A stretch of 64,000 nucleotides of DNA, from contig NZ_VHJK01000001.1 in the NCBI RefSeq assembly GCF_007004095.1, forward strand, positions 686,501 to 750,500, read 5' to 3'. The notes below the pieces were generated by a model that saw only the letters and a program-made list of their open reading frames with translations, was not told where the DNA came from and did no database searches. Below, one piece after another: positions 18,801 through 26,613 of this stretch (the first letter of the stretch is position 1; every line of letters starts with the position of its first letter). Position numbers and translations under genes: made by a program. Source of the DNA: Erythrobacter insulae (lineage in GTDB: Bacteria; Pseudomonadota; Alphaproteobacteria; Sphingomonadales; Sphingomonadaceae).

Positions 18801-19235
18801 GACGTAGTTCAGTCCGCGAATCGTGACGCCCGACCCCTCGACCGAGAAGTGATCGGGATCGTTGGAGCCGGCAAAACGGTTGATCGCGACACCGGGGACA
18901 CGCTGCAAAGCCTCTGTGACAGAACGATCAGCGAGTGCGCCGATATCGTCCGCTGTAATCGCGTCCACGACCGTGTTTGCGTCTCGTTTGATGTTCTGCG
19001 CAGAAATCAAAGATGCGCGGATACCGCTTACGACGATTACATTGCCTTCGGCTGCATCAGCCTCGACTTCCGTTTCCGGGTCGACAGGCTCCTGCGCCGT
19101 TTCTTGCGCCAGCACATTAGACGACAGCAATAGGCTACCAATAGCCAACATTGATGCACCGGAACGCAGAAGCGCGCCTTTACCAAGTATTGCGCGCTCG
19201 GCCGCCGACAACGCCATTTGATCAAAAGTTTTCAC
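15888..19235 (-). CDS. TonB-dependent receptor for xylan-derived oligosaccharides
   Basis: A 1115-residue outer-membrane receptor of the large Caulobacter/sphingomonad class. It starts at GTG (19235) with a GGAGGG site 8 bp upstream. An extended N-terminus leads into a signal peptide ending ANVLAQ-like (SSNVLAQE), then a TonB-box-like stretch (NVIVVSGIRASL) and a plug domain (ITADDIGALADRSVTEALQRVPGV). The barrel ends in FSFILRGKF with the terminal Phe typical of outer-membrane proteins. A perfect XylR operator lies 18 bp upstream of the start codon. Divergent from it is an operon of halogenase-like and cupin genes. Xylo-oligosaccharide import is inferred from the regulon; the family is certain. 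Confidence 0.92.
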   Translation of the reverse strand: MKTFDQMALSAAERAILGKGALLRSGASMLAIGSLLLSSNVLAQETAQEPVDPETEVEADAAEGNVIVVSGIRASLISAQNIKRDANTVVDAITADDIGALADRSVTEALQRVPGVAINRFAGSNDPDHFSVEGSGVTIRGLNYVRSEFNGRTAFSAGVGGQALNFADVPPELLGSVIINKNSTADMIEGGISGTVNLVTRKSLDDPGFNVAFSAEGNYGDFAKEWSPTFSGLISNTWDTEIGTFGILVSGTFSQIRNRADGIQVTNFQARDNTLVAAANTGGALTCRNPLPGDGDTTTLPPGGAACGTFGAGGPDGFADLADLRFAPLGPQFRSQEFDRKRDGFSVAAQFESIDERTVVTAEFIRSHTTNSWGEHTFETGPDLAEYNTYPIGCLQNENGPGGTARAECPVGGFENYVYDDTGLFQSGYITSPNNGWRGDPGNGAAFTSIGGLQQVLSRRQVEDETTNEDYSLNLRTELTDKLTIELDAQYATSRKENLDFSVFGSTFADSELDLTGDLPVGVPHIPNFTSYSWQGGPNANLDGLTDAEYFVDPRVQFWRAAMDHIEDSEGDQFAFQADVEYEFGYDSFIRKAKVGARFSERDTTVRYTTYNWGVLSEVWGANGDVVRFGDTDPSNYEIYDFDNFFRGDTAAPPAALYYSGDLISGYDEATNFALGVNQEFQNRGGPAGWVPLAQRPGALDGSPFIPSDIQRLKQRDTAAYAMLEFGSDDLLGDVRFAGNIGVRYVNLDTRSFGNISAPSAQQLGIADPFTVRCTAQGPNGPVPSTEPLCLQGEAAYNNLRAFAGNGSAGTNSIRGETFDYFLPSINMRFGLTDDLILRLAASNVLTRPDNALLRNFLDITLDQAGNLTAQGGNADLAPATAWTYDVSLEWYFAPVGSLTLNAFYKDIDNFFFQDLVNQDITNNGVTQTVLVRGPANFQGGGKIKGFEVAYQQTYDFLPGPLDGLGVQANYTYIDSDGLPNTFLNGPDLANNSTVAPGGNLPLEQLSKHNVNATVFYEKGPVSLRAAYNWRSRFLLTASDVIFPFYSIFNEETGQLDGSIFFRVTDDVQIGVQGVNLLNETTETLQAYTGDANVLAPRSFFTNDRRFSFILRGKF

Positions 19236-19253
19236 TAGAAATTCCCTCCCTCA

Positions 19254-19267
19254 TGGTAGCGCTACCA
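19254..19267. promoter_or_regulatory. Perfect XylR operator before the TonB-receptor gene
   Basis: The 14-bp perfect palindrome TGGTAGCGCTACCA. It lies just upstream of the receptor ribosome site and 130 bp from the divergent halogenase-like gene. A degenerate half-site, AGTGCTACC, lies at 19279-19287. Confidence 0.87.
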
Positions 19268-19397
19268 AAATAAAGCGCAGTGCTACCTTTTCCTCTCGCC
19301 ACGGAGTATCAAAGCGGTTTGCCCTTGGCAAGAGCTGAGGAAAGCGGCACAAGGCCAACAGCGCAATTATGTAACAAAAAGGACGCAGTGCACGGTT

Positions 19398-20960
19398 ATG
19401 CAACCCGGAAATGATAGCGATATCGCGCAGATTGTTATTGTTGGGGGCGGAACGGCCGGATGGATGGCAGCCGCCGCGTTCTCGCGATATTTCGATAATG
19501 GCAGACGCACAATCACTCTGGTCGAATCAGAGCAAATTGGCACCGTGGGTGTTGGCGAGGCGACGATCCCTCCGATCGCCAATTTTAACAAAATGCTGGA
19601 TATTGCTGAAAACGATTTTCTGCGCGCAACCAACGGTACATTCAAATTGGGTATCGAGTTCGTTAATTGGGGCCAGCAGGGCGATCGGTATTTTCATCCG
19701 TTCGGCGGTTACGGCCAAGACTTGCACGGTATCGCTTTCCATCAATTATATTTGAGAGAAAAGGCCCTTGCACAGGCAGGGTTGGCGGCAGGGCGCGAAA
19801 CCGTAGGTGATATTGCGGGCTACTCCATGAGCTCAATGGCCGCCCGCCACGGGAAATTCGCCCGGGTAAAGCCTGGCTCCCAGTCATTGGCCGGGCAGAT
19901 AGGGTACGCCTATCACTTTGACGCTAGCCTATATGCGAAATTCTTGAGGAGCCTCGCCGAGAAGCAGGGCACGATCCGCCGCGAAGGGCAAATTTCAGCT
20001 GTGCACCGCGATAGCGAGACCGGTGATGTCACATCGGTCGAATTGGACAATGGTGAAAAGATCGAAGGTGAGCTTTTCATCGACTGCTCAGGCTTCCGCG
20101 GGCTTTTGATCGAAGGGGCTCTAGAGACCGGTTACGACAATTGGAGCCATTGGCTGCCTGTTGACCGCGCAATCGCCCTTCCCTGCGCGAACCCTGCAAC
20201 GCTTGATCCATACACACGCTCAACCGCGCATGGCGCAGGCTGGCAATGGCGCATCCCTCTCCAGCATCGGACAGGCAACGGGCATGTCTATTGCAGCGAT
20301 TACATGGAGGCGGACGAAGCCGAGACGATCCTGCGGGCCAATATCGAAGGGGAACCGCTCGGTGATGCGCGGCATTTGCGCTTTACAACGGGCATGCGAA
20401 GCAAGGCGTGGAACCATAATGTAGTCGCTTTGGGCCTGGCTTCGGGCTTCATCGAGCCGCTCGAGTCTACCAGTATTCATTTGGTGCAGAACGGTATCGC
20501 CCGCTTATTCGCGCTGTTTCCTGATAAGAAAATCAGTCCGGTTGAACGTGATGAATATAACAGGGGAATGCACGAACTGTACGAAGATGTGCGCGACTTT
20601 GTGATTTTGCATTATAAAGCAACCCAGCGCGATGATACAGAATTCTGGCGATATGTGCGTGACATGGACGTGCCGGAAACTCTGGCAAAAAAGATGGAGC
20701 TATGGAAACTGCATGGCCGTGTCTTCCGCGAGAATGCAGAGCTTTTCACAATGCCCAGCTGGATCGCCGTGATGTTGGGACAAAACATCTGGCCCGACAA
20801 ATATGACCCGATGGCCGATACCCTTGATGATGCAAAAGTGGCGGGCGCGATGAAACAGATGCGTGAGGCATATCGCAACACCGCATTACAAATGCCGGCC
20901 CAGGTCGATTTTCTGAAGCAATCGAATTCGTGGGCGGCAGCGCAGGATATGTCAGGATGA
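19398..20960 (+). CDS. Tryptophan-halogenase-like flavoprotein (copy 1)
   Basis: A 520-residue protein of the flavin-dependent tryptophan halogenase family. The FAD motif GGGTAGWM is at residues 17-24, the catalytic Lys aligned with PrnA Lys79 is Lys83 (TFKLGIEF), the halogenase signature WxWxIP appears as GWQWRIP, and the Glu of the EPLEST motif is kept. All parts needed for HOCl/HOBr-type chemistry therefore seem present. It is divergent from the TonB receptor, and its stop overlaps the start of the next paralogue by 4 bp. A flavin reductase partner is not seen in the window. Homologues from Xanthomonas brominate free indole, but the natural substrate beside glycan-uptake genes is unknown. 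Confidence 0.88.
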   Translation: MQPGNDSDIAQIVIVGGGTAGWMAAAAFSRYFDNGRRTITLVESEQIGTVGVGEATIPPIANFNKMLDIAENDFLRATNGTFKLGIEFVNWGQQGDRYFHPFGGYGQDLHGIAFHQLYLREKALAQAGLAAGRETVGDIAGYSMSSMAARHGKFARVKPGSQSLAGQIGYAYHFDASLYAKFLRSLAEKQGTIRREGQISAVHRDSETGDVTSVELDNGEKIEGELFIDCSGFRGLLIEGALETGYDNWSHWLPVDRAIALPCANPATLDPYTRSTAHGAGWQWRIPLQHRTGNGHVYCSDYMEADEAETILRANIEGEPLGDARHLRFTTGMRSKAWNHNVVALGLASGFIEPLESTSIHLVQNGIARLFALFPDKKISPVERDEYNRGMHELYEDVRDFVILHYKATQRDDTEFWRYVRDMDVPETLAKKMELWKLHGRVFRENAELFTMPSWIAVMLGQNIWPDKYDPMADTLDDAKVAGAMKQMREAYRNTALQMPAQVDFLKQSNSWAAAQDMSG

Positions 20961-22489
20961 CCGCTGCGAAAACTGGCAAGCCCATTCAATCAATTACAAT
21001 CGTTGGAGGCGGTACAGCTGGTTGGATGACAGCGGCGGCGCTGTCGCGGCTGCTTTCGGGAATCCCGGGGCTTTCCATCAAACTGATCGAAAGCGAAGCG
21101 ATTGGAACGGTTGGCGTCGGTGAGGCTACCATTCCCCAGATCAATTCATTCAATACATTGCTGGGTATTAATGAGCACGAATTCGTTCGTGAAACGCACG
21201 CTACTTACAAATTGGGAATCGAATTCGTTGACTGGACCCGGCTGGGCCACTCCTACGTCCATCCGTTCGGCTCATTCGGACTGGATATGTATGGGATCGA
21301 ATTCCACCATTACTGGCATCGCGGCTTGGCAGCCGGAGATTCCTCGGGACTGAACGATTATTCGATTTCCGGCATGGCTGGAAAATTGGATAAGTTCATG
21401 CATCCCCAGCATAACAATCCGAAATCGGCTCTATCCAAACTCGGATATGCGTTCCAATTTGATGCCGGGCTCTACGCCAAATATTTGCGCCGGATGGCAG
21501 AAACGGCGGGTGTCGAACGTATCGAAGGCAAAATCGTTCACGTCGCACAGCATAGCGACACGGGTTTCGTTACACACGTAAAGCTTGACGATGAAACCGA
21601 GATAGGCGGAGAGCTGTTCATTGATTGCACAGGGTTTCGCTCGCTGCTTCTTGGCGAAGTACTCGGTGTAGGCTTTGAGGATTGGAGCAAATGGCTCCCT
21701 TGTGATCGGGCTGTGGCAATTCCGTGTTCTCTTGGCGGAAAGAATGAGGCGTTAACACGGTCCACTGCCCGGCCTGCGGGATGGCAATGGCGCATTCCGC
21801 TACAGCACAGACTGGGCAACGGGCATGTCTACTCATCCGCCCATATGAGCCAGGACGAGGCGACTGACCTGCTTGTAGCCAATTTGGATGGCGCGCCATT
21901 GGCTGATCCGAATCACCTGCGCTTCACAGCGGGTTACAGGCATAAGGCGTGGGACAAGAACGTGGTCGCTCTCGGCCTGTCAGCAGGCTTTCTTGAACCG
22001 CTGGAATCGACCACGATCCACATGGTCCAGACAGGTATCGCGCGTCTCATGACGTTTTTTCCAACGACCGATTTCAGCGCACCAGAAATCGCGCATTTCA
22101 ACAAGCAGAACGTGCAGGATTACGTTGATATACGCGACTTCCTCTTACTGCATTACACCGCAACAGAGCGCGATGATTCCGAATTCTGGAACTATTGCCG
22201 CAATCTCGAACCGCCTTCAGGGTTGGCTGACAAATTGGAAATGTTTCGTTCATCTGGCCGAATAATCCGTGAGCATAACGAGCTATTCACTGAGGCTAGC
22301 TGGCTGGCAGTGATGACGGGCCAGGGGATCAAGCCAGGCGGATGGAACACTGCGAACAGTGTGATTGACGATGCCGAAACGCTGAAACGCTTGGCGCATA
22401 TTCGGCACGTTGTTTCCAGCACTGTCCAGCAAATGCCGTCTCAAGCAGAATTCCTGGCGGCGAACGGTAGCGCAATCGCAGCGCGGTAA
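20957..22489 (+). CDS. Tryptophan-halogenase-like flavoprotein (copy 2)
   Basis: A 510-residue paralogue of the preceding gene. ATG at 20957 overlaps the upstream stop codon (ATGA), so translation is coupled. FAD motif GGGTAGWM at residues 17-24, catalytic Lys85 in TYKLGIEF, GWQWRIP signature and FLEPLESTTIH are intact. The stop codon is directly followed, without a gap, by the ATG of the cupin_8 gene. The tight packing suggests that the two flavoproteins and the cupin protein are made in fixed proportion and may act on one substrate; this is inference. Confidence 0.88.
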   Translation: MTAAKTGKPIQSITIVGGGTAGWMTAAALSRLLSGIPGLSIKLIESEAIGTVGVGEATIPQINSFNTLLGINEHEFVRETHATYKLGIEFVDWTRLGHSYVHPFGSFGLDMYGIEFHHYWHRGLAAGDSSGLNDYSISGMAGKLDKFMHPQHNNPKSALSKLGYAFQFDAGLYAKYLRRMAETAGVERIEGKIVHVAQHSDTGFVTHVKLDDETEIGGELFIDCTGFRSLLLGEVLGVGFEDWSKWLPCDRAVAIPCSLGGKNEALTRSTARPAGWQWRIPLQHRLGNGHVYSSAHMSQDEATDLLVANLDGAPLADPNHLRFTAGYRHKAWDKNVVALGLSAGFLEPLESTTIHMVQTGIARLMTFFPTTDFSAPEIAHFNKQNVQDYVDIRDFLLLHYTATERDDSEFWNYCRNLEPPSGLADKLEMFRSSGRIIREHNELFTEASWLAVMTGQGIKPGGWNTANSVIDDAETLKRLAHIRHVVSSTVQQMPSQAEFLAANGSAIAAR

Positions 22490-23500
22490 ATGAGCAATCC
22501 TATGCCGCCCCAGCCAGTCGCGGAACACGCGATCTCTTCAAGCAAAGCTTTCGAGGACATAAGACGAAGCGGTACGCCAGCCGTCATTCGCGGTCTGGCA
22601 AGTCATTGGCCTAGCGTACAAGCAGCAGTCGATAGCGACCAGGCATTTGCCGACCACGTAACGCAGAATGCCAGCCCCCAACCGATCAATGCAATCGTTG
22701 CCAGCCATGATAAGCAAGGTCGTTTTTTCTATGACGAAGATTTGACGAAGTTCAATTTTGTCAGTGGACGTGGCGCATTTACGGACTTTGTGAACGACCT
22801 GATGCGACTTCGCGACGACCCGCGCCCGCCTTCGGTGGCTGTTCAATCAACACCGGTGGACAGTATTATTGCCGGTTTCAGTCAGCAAAACAGGCTAGAC
22901 ATACTGGCACATGTAGAACCGCGGATCTGGCTGGGTAACGCCATTCGGGTAGCTCCGCATTACGATGTGAAAGAGAATGTCGCAGTCTGTGTCGCAGGAC
23001 AGCGACGTTTCACCCTGTTTCCTCCTGAACAAACGCCCAATCTCTATCCGGGTCCTTTTGAGAAAACCCCTGCGGGCACACCTGTCAGCATGGTTGATCA
23101 GCAGAGCCCCGATCTCGACAAATATCCGCGCTATTCGAAAGCATGGCCGCATGCGCTGCAGACCACTCTGGAACCGGGCGATGCAATCTATATTCCCTAT
23201 TGCTGGTGGCATGGGGTTGAATCGCTTTCCCCTGTCAGTTGCCTGATCAATTATTGGTGGAATGACGCAAACCCCGCGCTCGCCGGTCCGTATGATGCAC
23301 TGTTACATGCCTTGGCGGCGTTCAGGCATCTGCCGCCAGAGCAGCGCCGCGTTTGGCAGATGATGTTGAACCATTACGTTTTCGAAGAAAATGGCGATCC
23401 AGCGGCGCATTTGCCGGATCATGCCAAAGGAATTCTAGGCCCTGCCAGTCCAGAATTGATAGCCCAAATGCGCCAAATGCTGCGCGGAATTATCAAATAG
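22490..23500 (+). CDS. Cupin_8 (JmjC-like) Fe(II)/2-oxoglutarate oxygenase-type protein
   Basis: A 336-residue paralogue of the protein at 2104-3114. The metal triad is His157-x-Asp159 (PHYD) and His241 (WWHG), with RIWLGN, GQRRFTLFPPEQ and GDAIYIP as shared segments. No signal peptide. It starts on the base after the stop of halogenase-like copy 2 and ends the operon; the next gene is convergent. Proposed role: a cytoplasmic Fe(II)/2-oxoglutarate oxygenase that works with the adjacent flavoproteins, on a protein or small-molecule substrate. Only the fold and the metal site are supported by sequence. Confidence 0.86.
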   Translation: MSNPMPPQPVAEHAISSSKAFEDIRRSGTPAVIRGLASHWPSVQAAVDSDQAFADHVTQNASPQPINAIVASHDKQGRFFYDEDLTKFNFVSGRGAFTDFVNDLMRLRDDPRPPSVAVQSTPVDSIIAGFSQQNRLDILAHVEPRIWLGNAIRVAPHYDVKENVAVCVAGQRRFTLFPPEQTPNLYPGPFEKTPAGTPVSMVDQQSPDLDKYPRYSKAWPHALQTTLEPGDAIYIPYCWWHGVESLSPVSCLINYWWNDANPALAGPYDALLHALAAFRHLPPEQRRVWQMMLNHYVFEENGDPAAHLPDHAKGILGPASPELIAQMRQMLRGIIK

Positions 23501-23533
23501 GCAGCTCACAGAGCGACCACTGTTTCGGAGCGC

Positions 23534-25030
23534 CTAACGCGGCTGGTTGCTCTGCAAAAACCGTCCGAGCCATTCACCGTAAGGCGGCGCGGCATGAAGA
23601 GCCGCTTGCGCCTTTGCTTCAAATGCCGAGCGAGACTGGTGGGCTGCCCCGCTGCCCTCTGCCGATGCCAGCGGGGTCAACCCGCCGCCAATGCCAAGAG
23701 CGGCCAGCAATGCGGATAATTCCTGATTTGCGAATGGCAATTCTTCTGCAAAGGGGATTCGGCCACGGCGGGATGACTGATCCAACAAGCGTTCTAAATG
23801 AGCCGATTGTTTGCGCGCGCCGAACCGTTTGACAGCCGCCGGCGCGGCATAGTGAAGGCCCAATACGTCTCGCACGCCGGCAGCCATCAAGCCAGCCCGG
23901 CGATTATATTCGGCGCGTTCCCGTGGATCGATGACTTGGCCCGGCAGCATCTCTAGCAAAAGTTCCAATTGCCGGTGCGCCAAATCGAGATTGAGAAAGC
24001 CAAGCGGCTCAAACTGGGCCGTAGCATCGCCAAGCGCCGCAACATTACCGACCCATGGCTCGCGAACCGCACCAGGATTGAGGGATACGCTATCAGCAGG
24101 TGGCTGACCAAGCATCTCGATAATCTGCTGATCTGAAACGCCGTCTGGAAGCGCCAGCATCAACTGCAATGCGTCCCTACCAGCCAATTCATTCAACCAG
24201 CCATATTGCGGCAGTGAAACACGATCTTCCAAAGACAGTACCGGCTTCACGGGTTGCGCAAATGCAAGTTGGCGAATGGGCAGATATTCTCGCCAATCGT
24301 CGCGTTTTATAGGCGCGGTACCTGACAGGAGCATGGCCGACGGGCCGGTACAATCGACAAAGAAATCAGCCTCAATCGCACCCGTACCGTCGATTGTCAG
24401 AGCAGAAAGCCCACCCTGTCCATCCGGCACCGTGCCAGAGATCTCTCCCGAAACATGGCGAACACCTGCAGCACTGGCCATTTCAATAATGACATCACGA
24501 TAAGCGGTCGGGTTCCAGCGAAGCCCATAATCAATTTCGCGCAGCGGCGTTGGCGGTTCGGCGGGTAAGATCGCGAAACGCCCTCTGCCCGATAATACTT
24601 CCGCCACCGATCCGGCGAACTGCGCATTCGACTGGCCTTCGGTCCCGCTTCTTGATCCGCCACCCCATTCCTGCGCGAAACGAGTCTTCAAAGACGCATC
24701 ATTCGACAGCCCGTAAGGCATGGCGCCATGCTGCAAAGTTCCAGCGCTATCCTGACCGCCCCATCCGATGTAGCGCAGAACCAGCCGGTGGCAGCCACCA
24801 GCGCGCAGCAATAACACCGCTTCCTGTAATCCGAGCCGGTCATGAAACCGATTGGTAAAAGGCAGCGCAGTGGGCGAACGGTCAGCCAGCGCGCCATTAT
24901 CGAACGGCGTGCCGATGATGATGACTTCCGCAAACGGAAGCGCTTGTTTGATAGCCAAAGCCGCCAACGATCCTAGCTGCCCGTCTCCTGCCACCACGAT
25001 ACGTTTCAATGGCGCGCGGGGAACGCTCAT
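23534..25030 (-). CDS. Degenerate halogenase-like flavoprotein, catalytic residues lost
   Basis: A 498-residue protein that aligns along its length with the three intact halogenase-like paralogues but has changed at the key sites. GGGTAGWM has become GDGQLGSL (the basic GxGxxG is kept). The catalytic-Lys segment YKLGI reads HRLVL, putting Arg82 in place of Lys. The EPLEST motif reads EPLGFL, replacing the catalytic Glu with Gly. The WxWxIP signature is missing. The frame is uninterrupted and its start overlaps the stop of copy 3 by 4 bp, so it is likely expressed and may be a pseudoenzyme, scaffold or FAD-binding partner of copy 3. Lineage is clear; function unknown. Confidence 0.8.
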   Translation of the reverse strand: MSVPRAPLKRIVVAGDGQLGSLAALAIKQALPFAEVIIIGTPFDNGALADRSPTALPFTNRFHDRLGLQEAVLLLRAGGCHRLVLRYIGWGGQDSAGTLQHGAMPYGLSNDASLKTRFAQEWGGGSRSGTEGQSNAQFAGSVAEVLSGRGRFAILPAEPPTPLREIDYGLRWNPTAYRDVIIEMASAAGVRHVSGEISGTVPDGQGGLSALTIDGTGAIEADFFVDCTGPSAMLLSGTAPIKRDDWREYLPIRQLAFAQPVKPVLSLEDRVSLPQYGWLNELAGRDALQLMLALPDGVSDQQIIEMLGQPPADSVSLNPGAVREPWVGNVAALGDATAQFEPLGFLNLDLAHRQLELLLEMLPGQVIDPRERAEYNRRAGLMAAGVRDVLGLHYAAPAAVKRFGARKQSAHLERLLDQSSRRGRIPFAEELPFANQELSALLAALGIGGGLTPLASAEGSGAAHQSRSAFEAKAQAALHAAPPYGEWLGRFLQSNQPR

Positions 25031-26556
25031 AGTGGATCTGCCATGCGCGCGGCCTGCTGATTCAGATAGTCAGTATGACCTGGCATTCCGACGACAATTT
25101 CACCAATCGCCTTCTGCAATTGTGTCAGCGCGCCCGCGACCTGTTCCGGCTTAGGCAAAGCCGCACGCGGATCGTGGTGCTGCGGCAAAACACCTTGCCC
25201 CAGATATACCGCGATCCAGCTGGCATCGTAAAACAGGCCATCGGAATATTTCTCTATCCGTCCGGCATCGCGCCACAGCTCCATTTTCCCCGCCAGGCTG
25301 TCCGGCAATTCCATCGTCCGGACATGGTTCCAGAATTCGGAATCGTCACGCGTTGTCGCGTTATAATGGAGGATCAAGAAATCGCGGACGCGGTCATATT
25401 CCATATCGACGAGCCGGTTGAATTCATCACGGTCGCGCGGGTCGATCTGCCGCCCGCTTGGGAACAGTTCTATCAGATAGGTAATCGCCATCTGCGCCAG
25501 ATAGATCGACGTCGATTCCAATGGTTCCAAGAACCCGCTGGCCAAGCCTACACCGATGACATTGTGGCTCCAGCTTTTCTTGCGCCTGCCCGGCCGGAAT
25601 CGCAGAACTCTAGGGTCCGCCAGCTGTGTTCCCTCAGCCACTTTCGCGATTGTGTTGCACGCTTCATCTTCTGAAATGAAACTGCTGGCAAAAACATAAC
25701 CATTGCCGATCCGGTGTTGCAAAGGAATGCGCCAGCGCCAGCCAGCCGGCATTGCAGTTGCCGTCGTATAGGGCGCAATTTCATCGGACGTGTGGGAACA
25801 TGGCATGGCTGCGGCACGGTCACAGGGTAACCAGTGAGTCCAATCCTCCCATTCTTCATCCAACGCATCGCCGAGCAAAAGCGACCGGAAACCGGAGCAA
25901 TCAACGAATAGATCGCCTTCAATCCGCTCGCCAGATTCCATAATCAGCGCCGACACATCCCCTGTCTCGCTATCACGCTGTACTTCGGTAACGCGCCCTT
26001 CAGTACGATCGACGCCATTGGCCATTCCGAAATCGCGCATGAAGGGTCCAAAAAGTGTGGCGTCGAATTGGTAGGCGTATCCATATGACGAAGCGAGGCT
26101 GGTATCCTGTGCCGGCGGAGTAAAACGATTTGCCTGCGCAGCTTGTACAGCCAGAGAATATTCCCCGATTGCCCCCGCCATGCCCTGCCGTTGCAGCTCC
26201 AGCCAATAGTGGTGGAAAGCGACGCCGTTCACCTCTTCCCCAAAACTGCCAAAGGGATGGATATAAGAGGTTCCGATGCTGCCGAAATCGCGGAAATCAA
26301 TGCCGAGCTTATACGTCGCATGCGTGGCTTTCATAAAAGCCGCTTCGTCGATCCCTAGCCGTTCTACAAAGCCGCGGATGTGGGGAAGCGTAGCCTCCCC
26401 TACACCGACAATGCCGATATCTTCGCTCTCGATAAGATGGACGTTAGCCAGACCGGGAAGCAATTTTGCCAAGCCTGCAGCTGTCATCCAGCCTGCGGTA
26501 CCGCCCCCAAGGACGACCACACGCATTGGCTTAGGCTTAGGCTCATCTGTCCTCAT
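25027..26556 (-). CDS. Tryptophan-halogenase-like flavoprotein (copy 3)
   Basis: A 509-residue intact member of the halogenase-like family. GGGTAGWM lies at residues 17-24, the catalytic Lys is Lys83 (TYKLGIDF), the signature reads GWRWRIP, and FLEPLESTSIY keeps the catalytic Glu. A second in-frame Met at residue 11 is an alternative start. It lies 57 bp behind the sugar porter gene on the same strand and is coupled to the degenerate paralogue, so the three probably form one transcript under the operator at 28060. Confidence 0.87.
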   Translation of the reverse strand: MRTDEPKPKPMRVVVLGGGTAGWMTAAGLAKLLPGLANVHLIESEDIGIVGVGEATLPHIRGFVERLGIDEAAFMKATHATYKLGIDFRDFGSIGTSYIHPFGSFGEEVNGVAFHHYWLELQRQGMAGAIGEYSLAVQAAQANRFTPPAQDTSLASSYGYAYQFDATLFGPFMRDFGMANGVDRTEGRVTEVQRDSETGDVSALIMESGERIEGDLFVDCSGFRSLLLGDALDEEWEDWTHWLPCDRAAAMPCSHTSDEIAPYTTATAMPAGWRWRIPLQHRIGNGYVFASSFISEDEACNTIAKVAEGTQLADPRVLRFRPGRRKKSWSHNVIGVGLASGFLEPLESTSIYLAQMAITYLIELFPSGRQIDPRDRDEFNRLVDMEYDRVRDFLILHYNATTRDDSEFWNHVRTMELPDSLAGKMELWRDAGRIEKYSDGLFYDASWIAVYLGQGVLPQHHDPRAALPKPEQVAGALTQLQKAIGEIVVGMPGHTDYLNQQAARMADPL

Positions 26557-26613
26557 CGGCTGCAGCTTAACCGCAAACGTGCGATGAATACCATGCTGGA
26601 CTGCCCCTGCGGA

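Noticed and set aside
18186-19133. Plus-strand open frame of 315 codons opposite the TonB receptor
   Set aside because: No recognisable domain, and the minus-strand receptor is well supported over the same bases.
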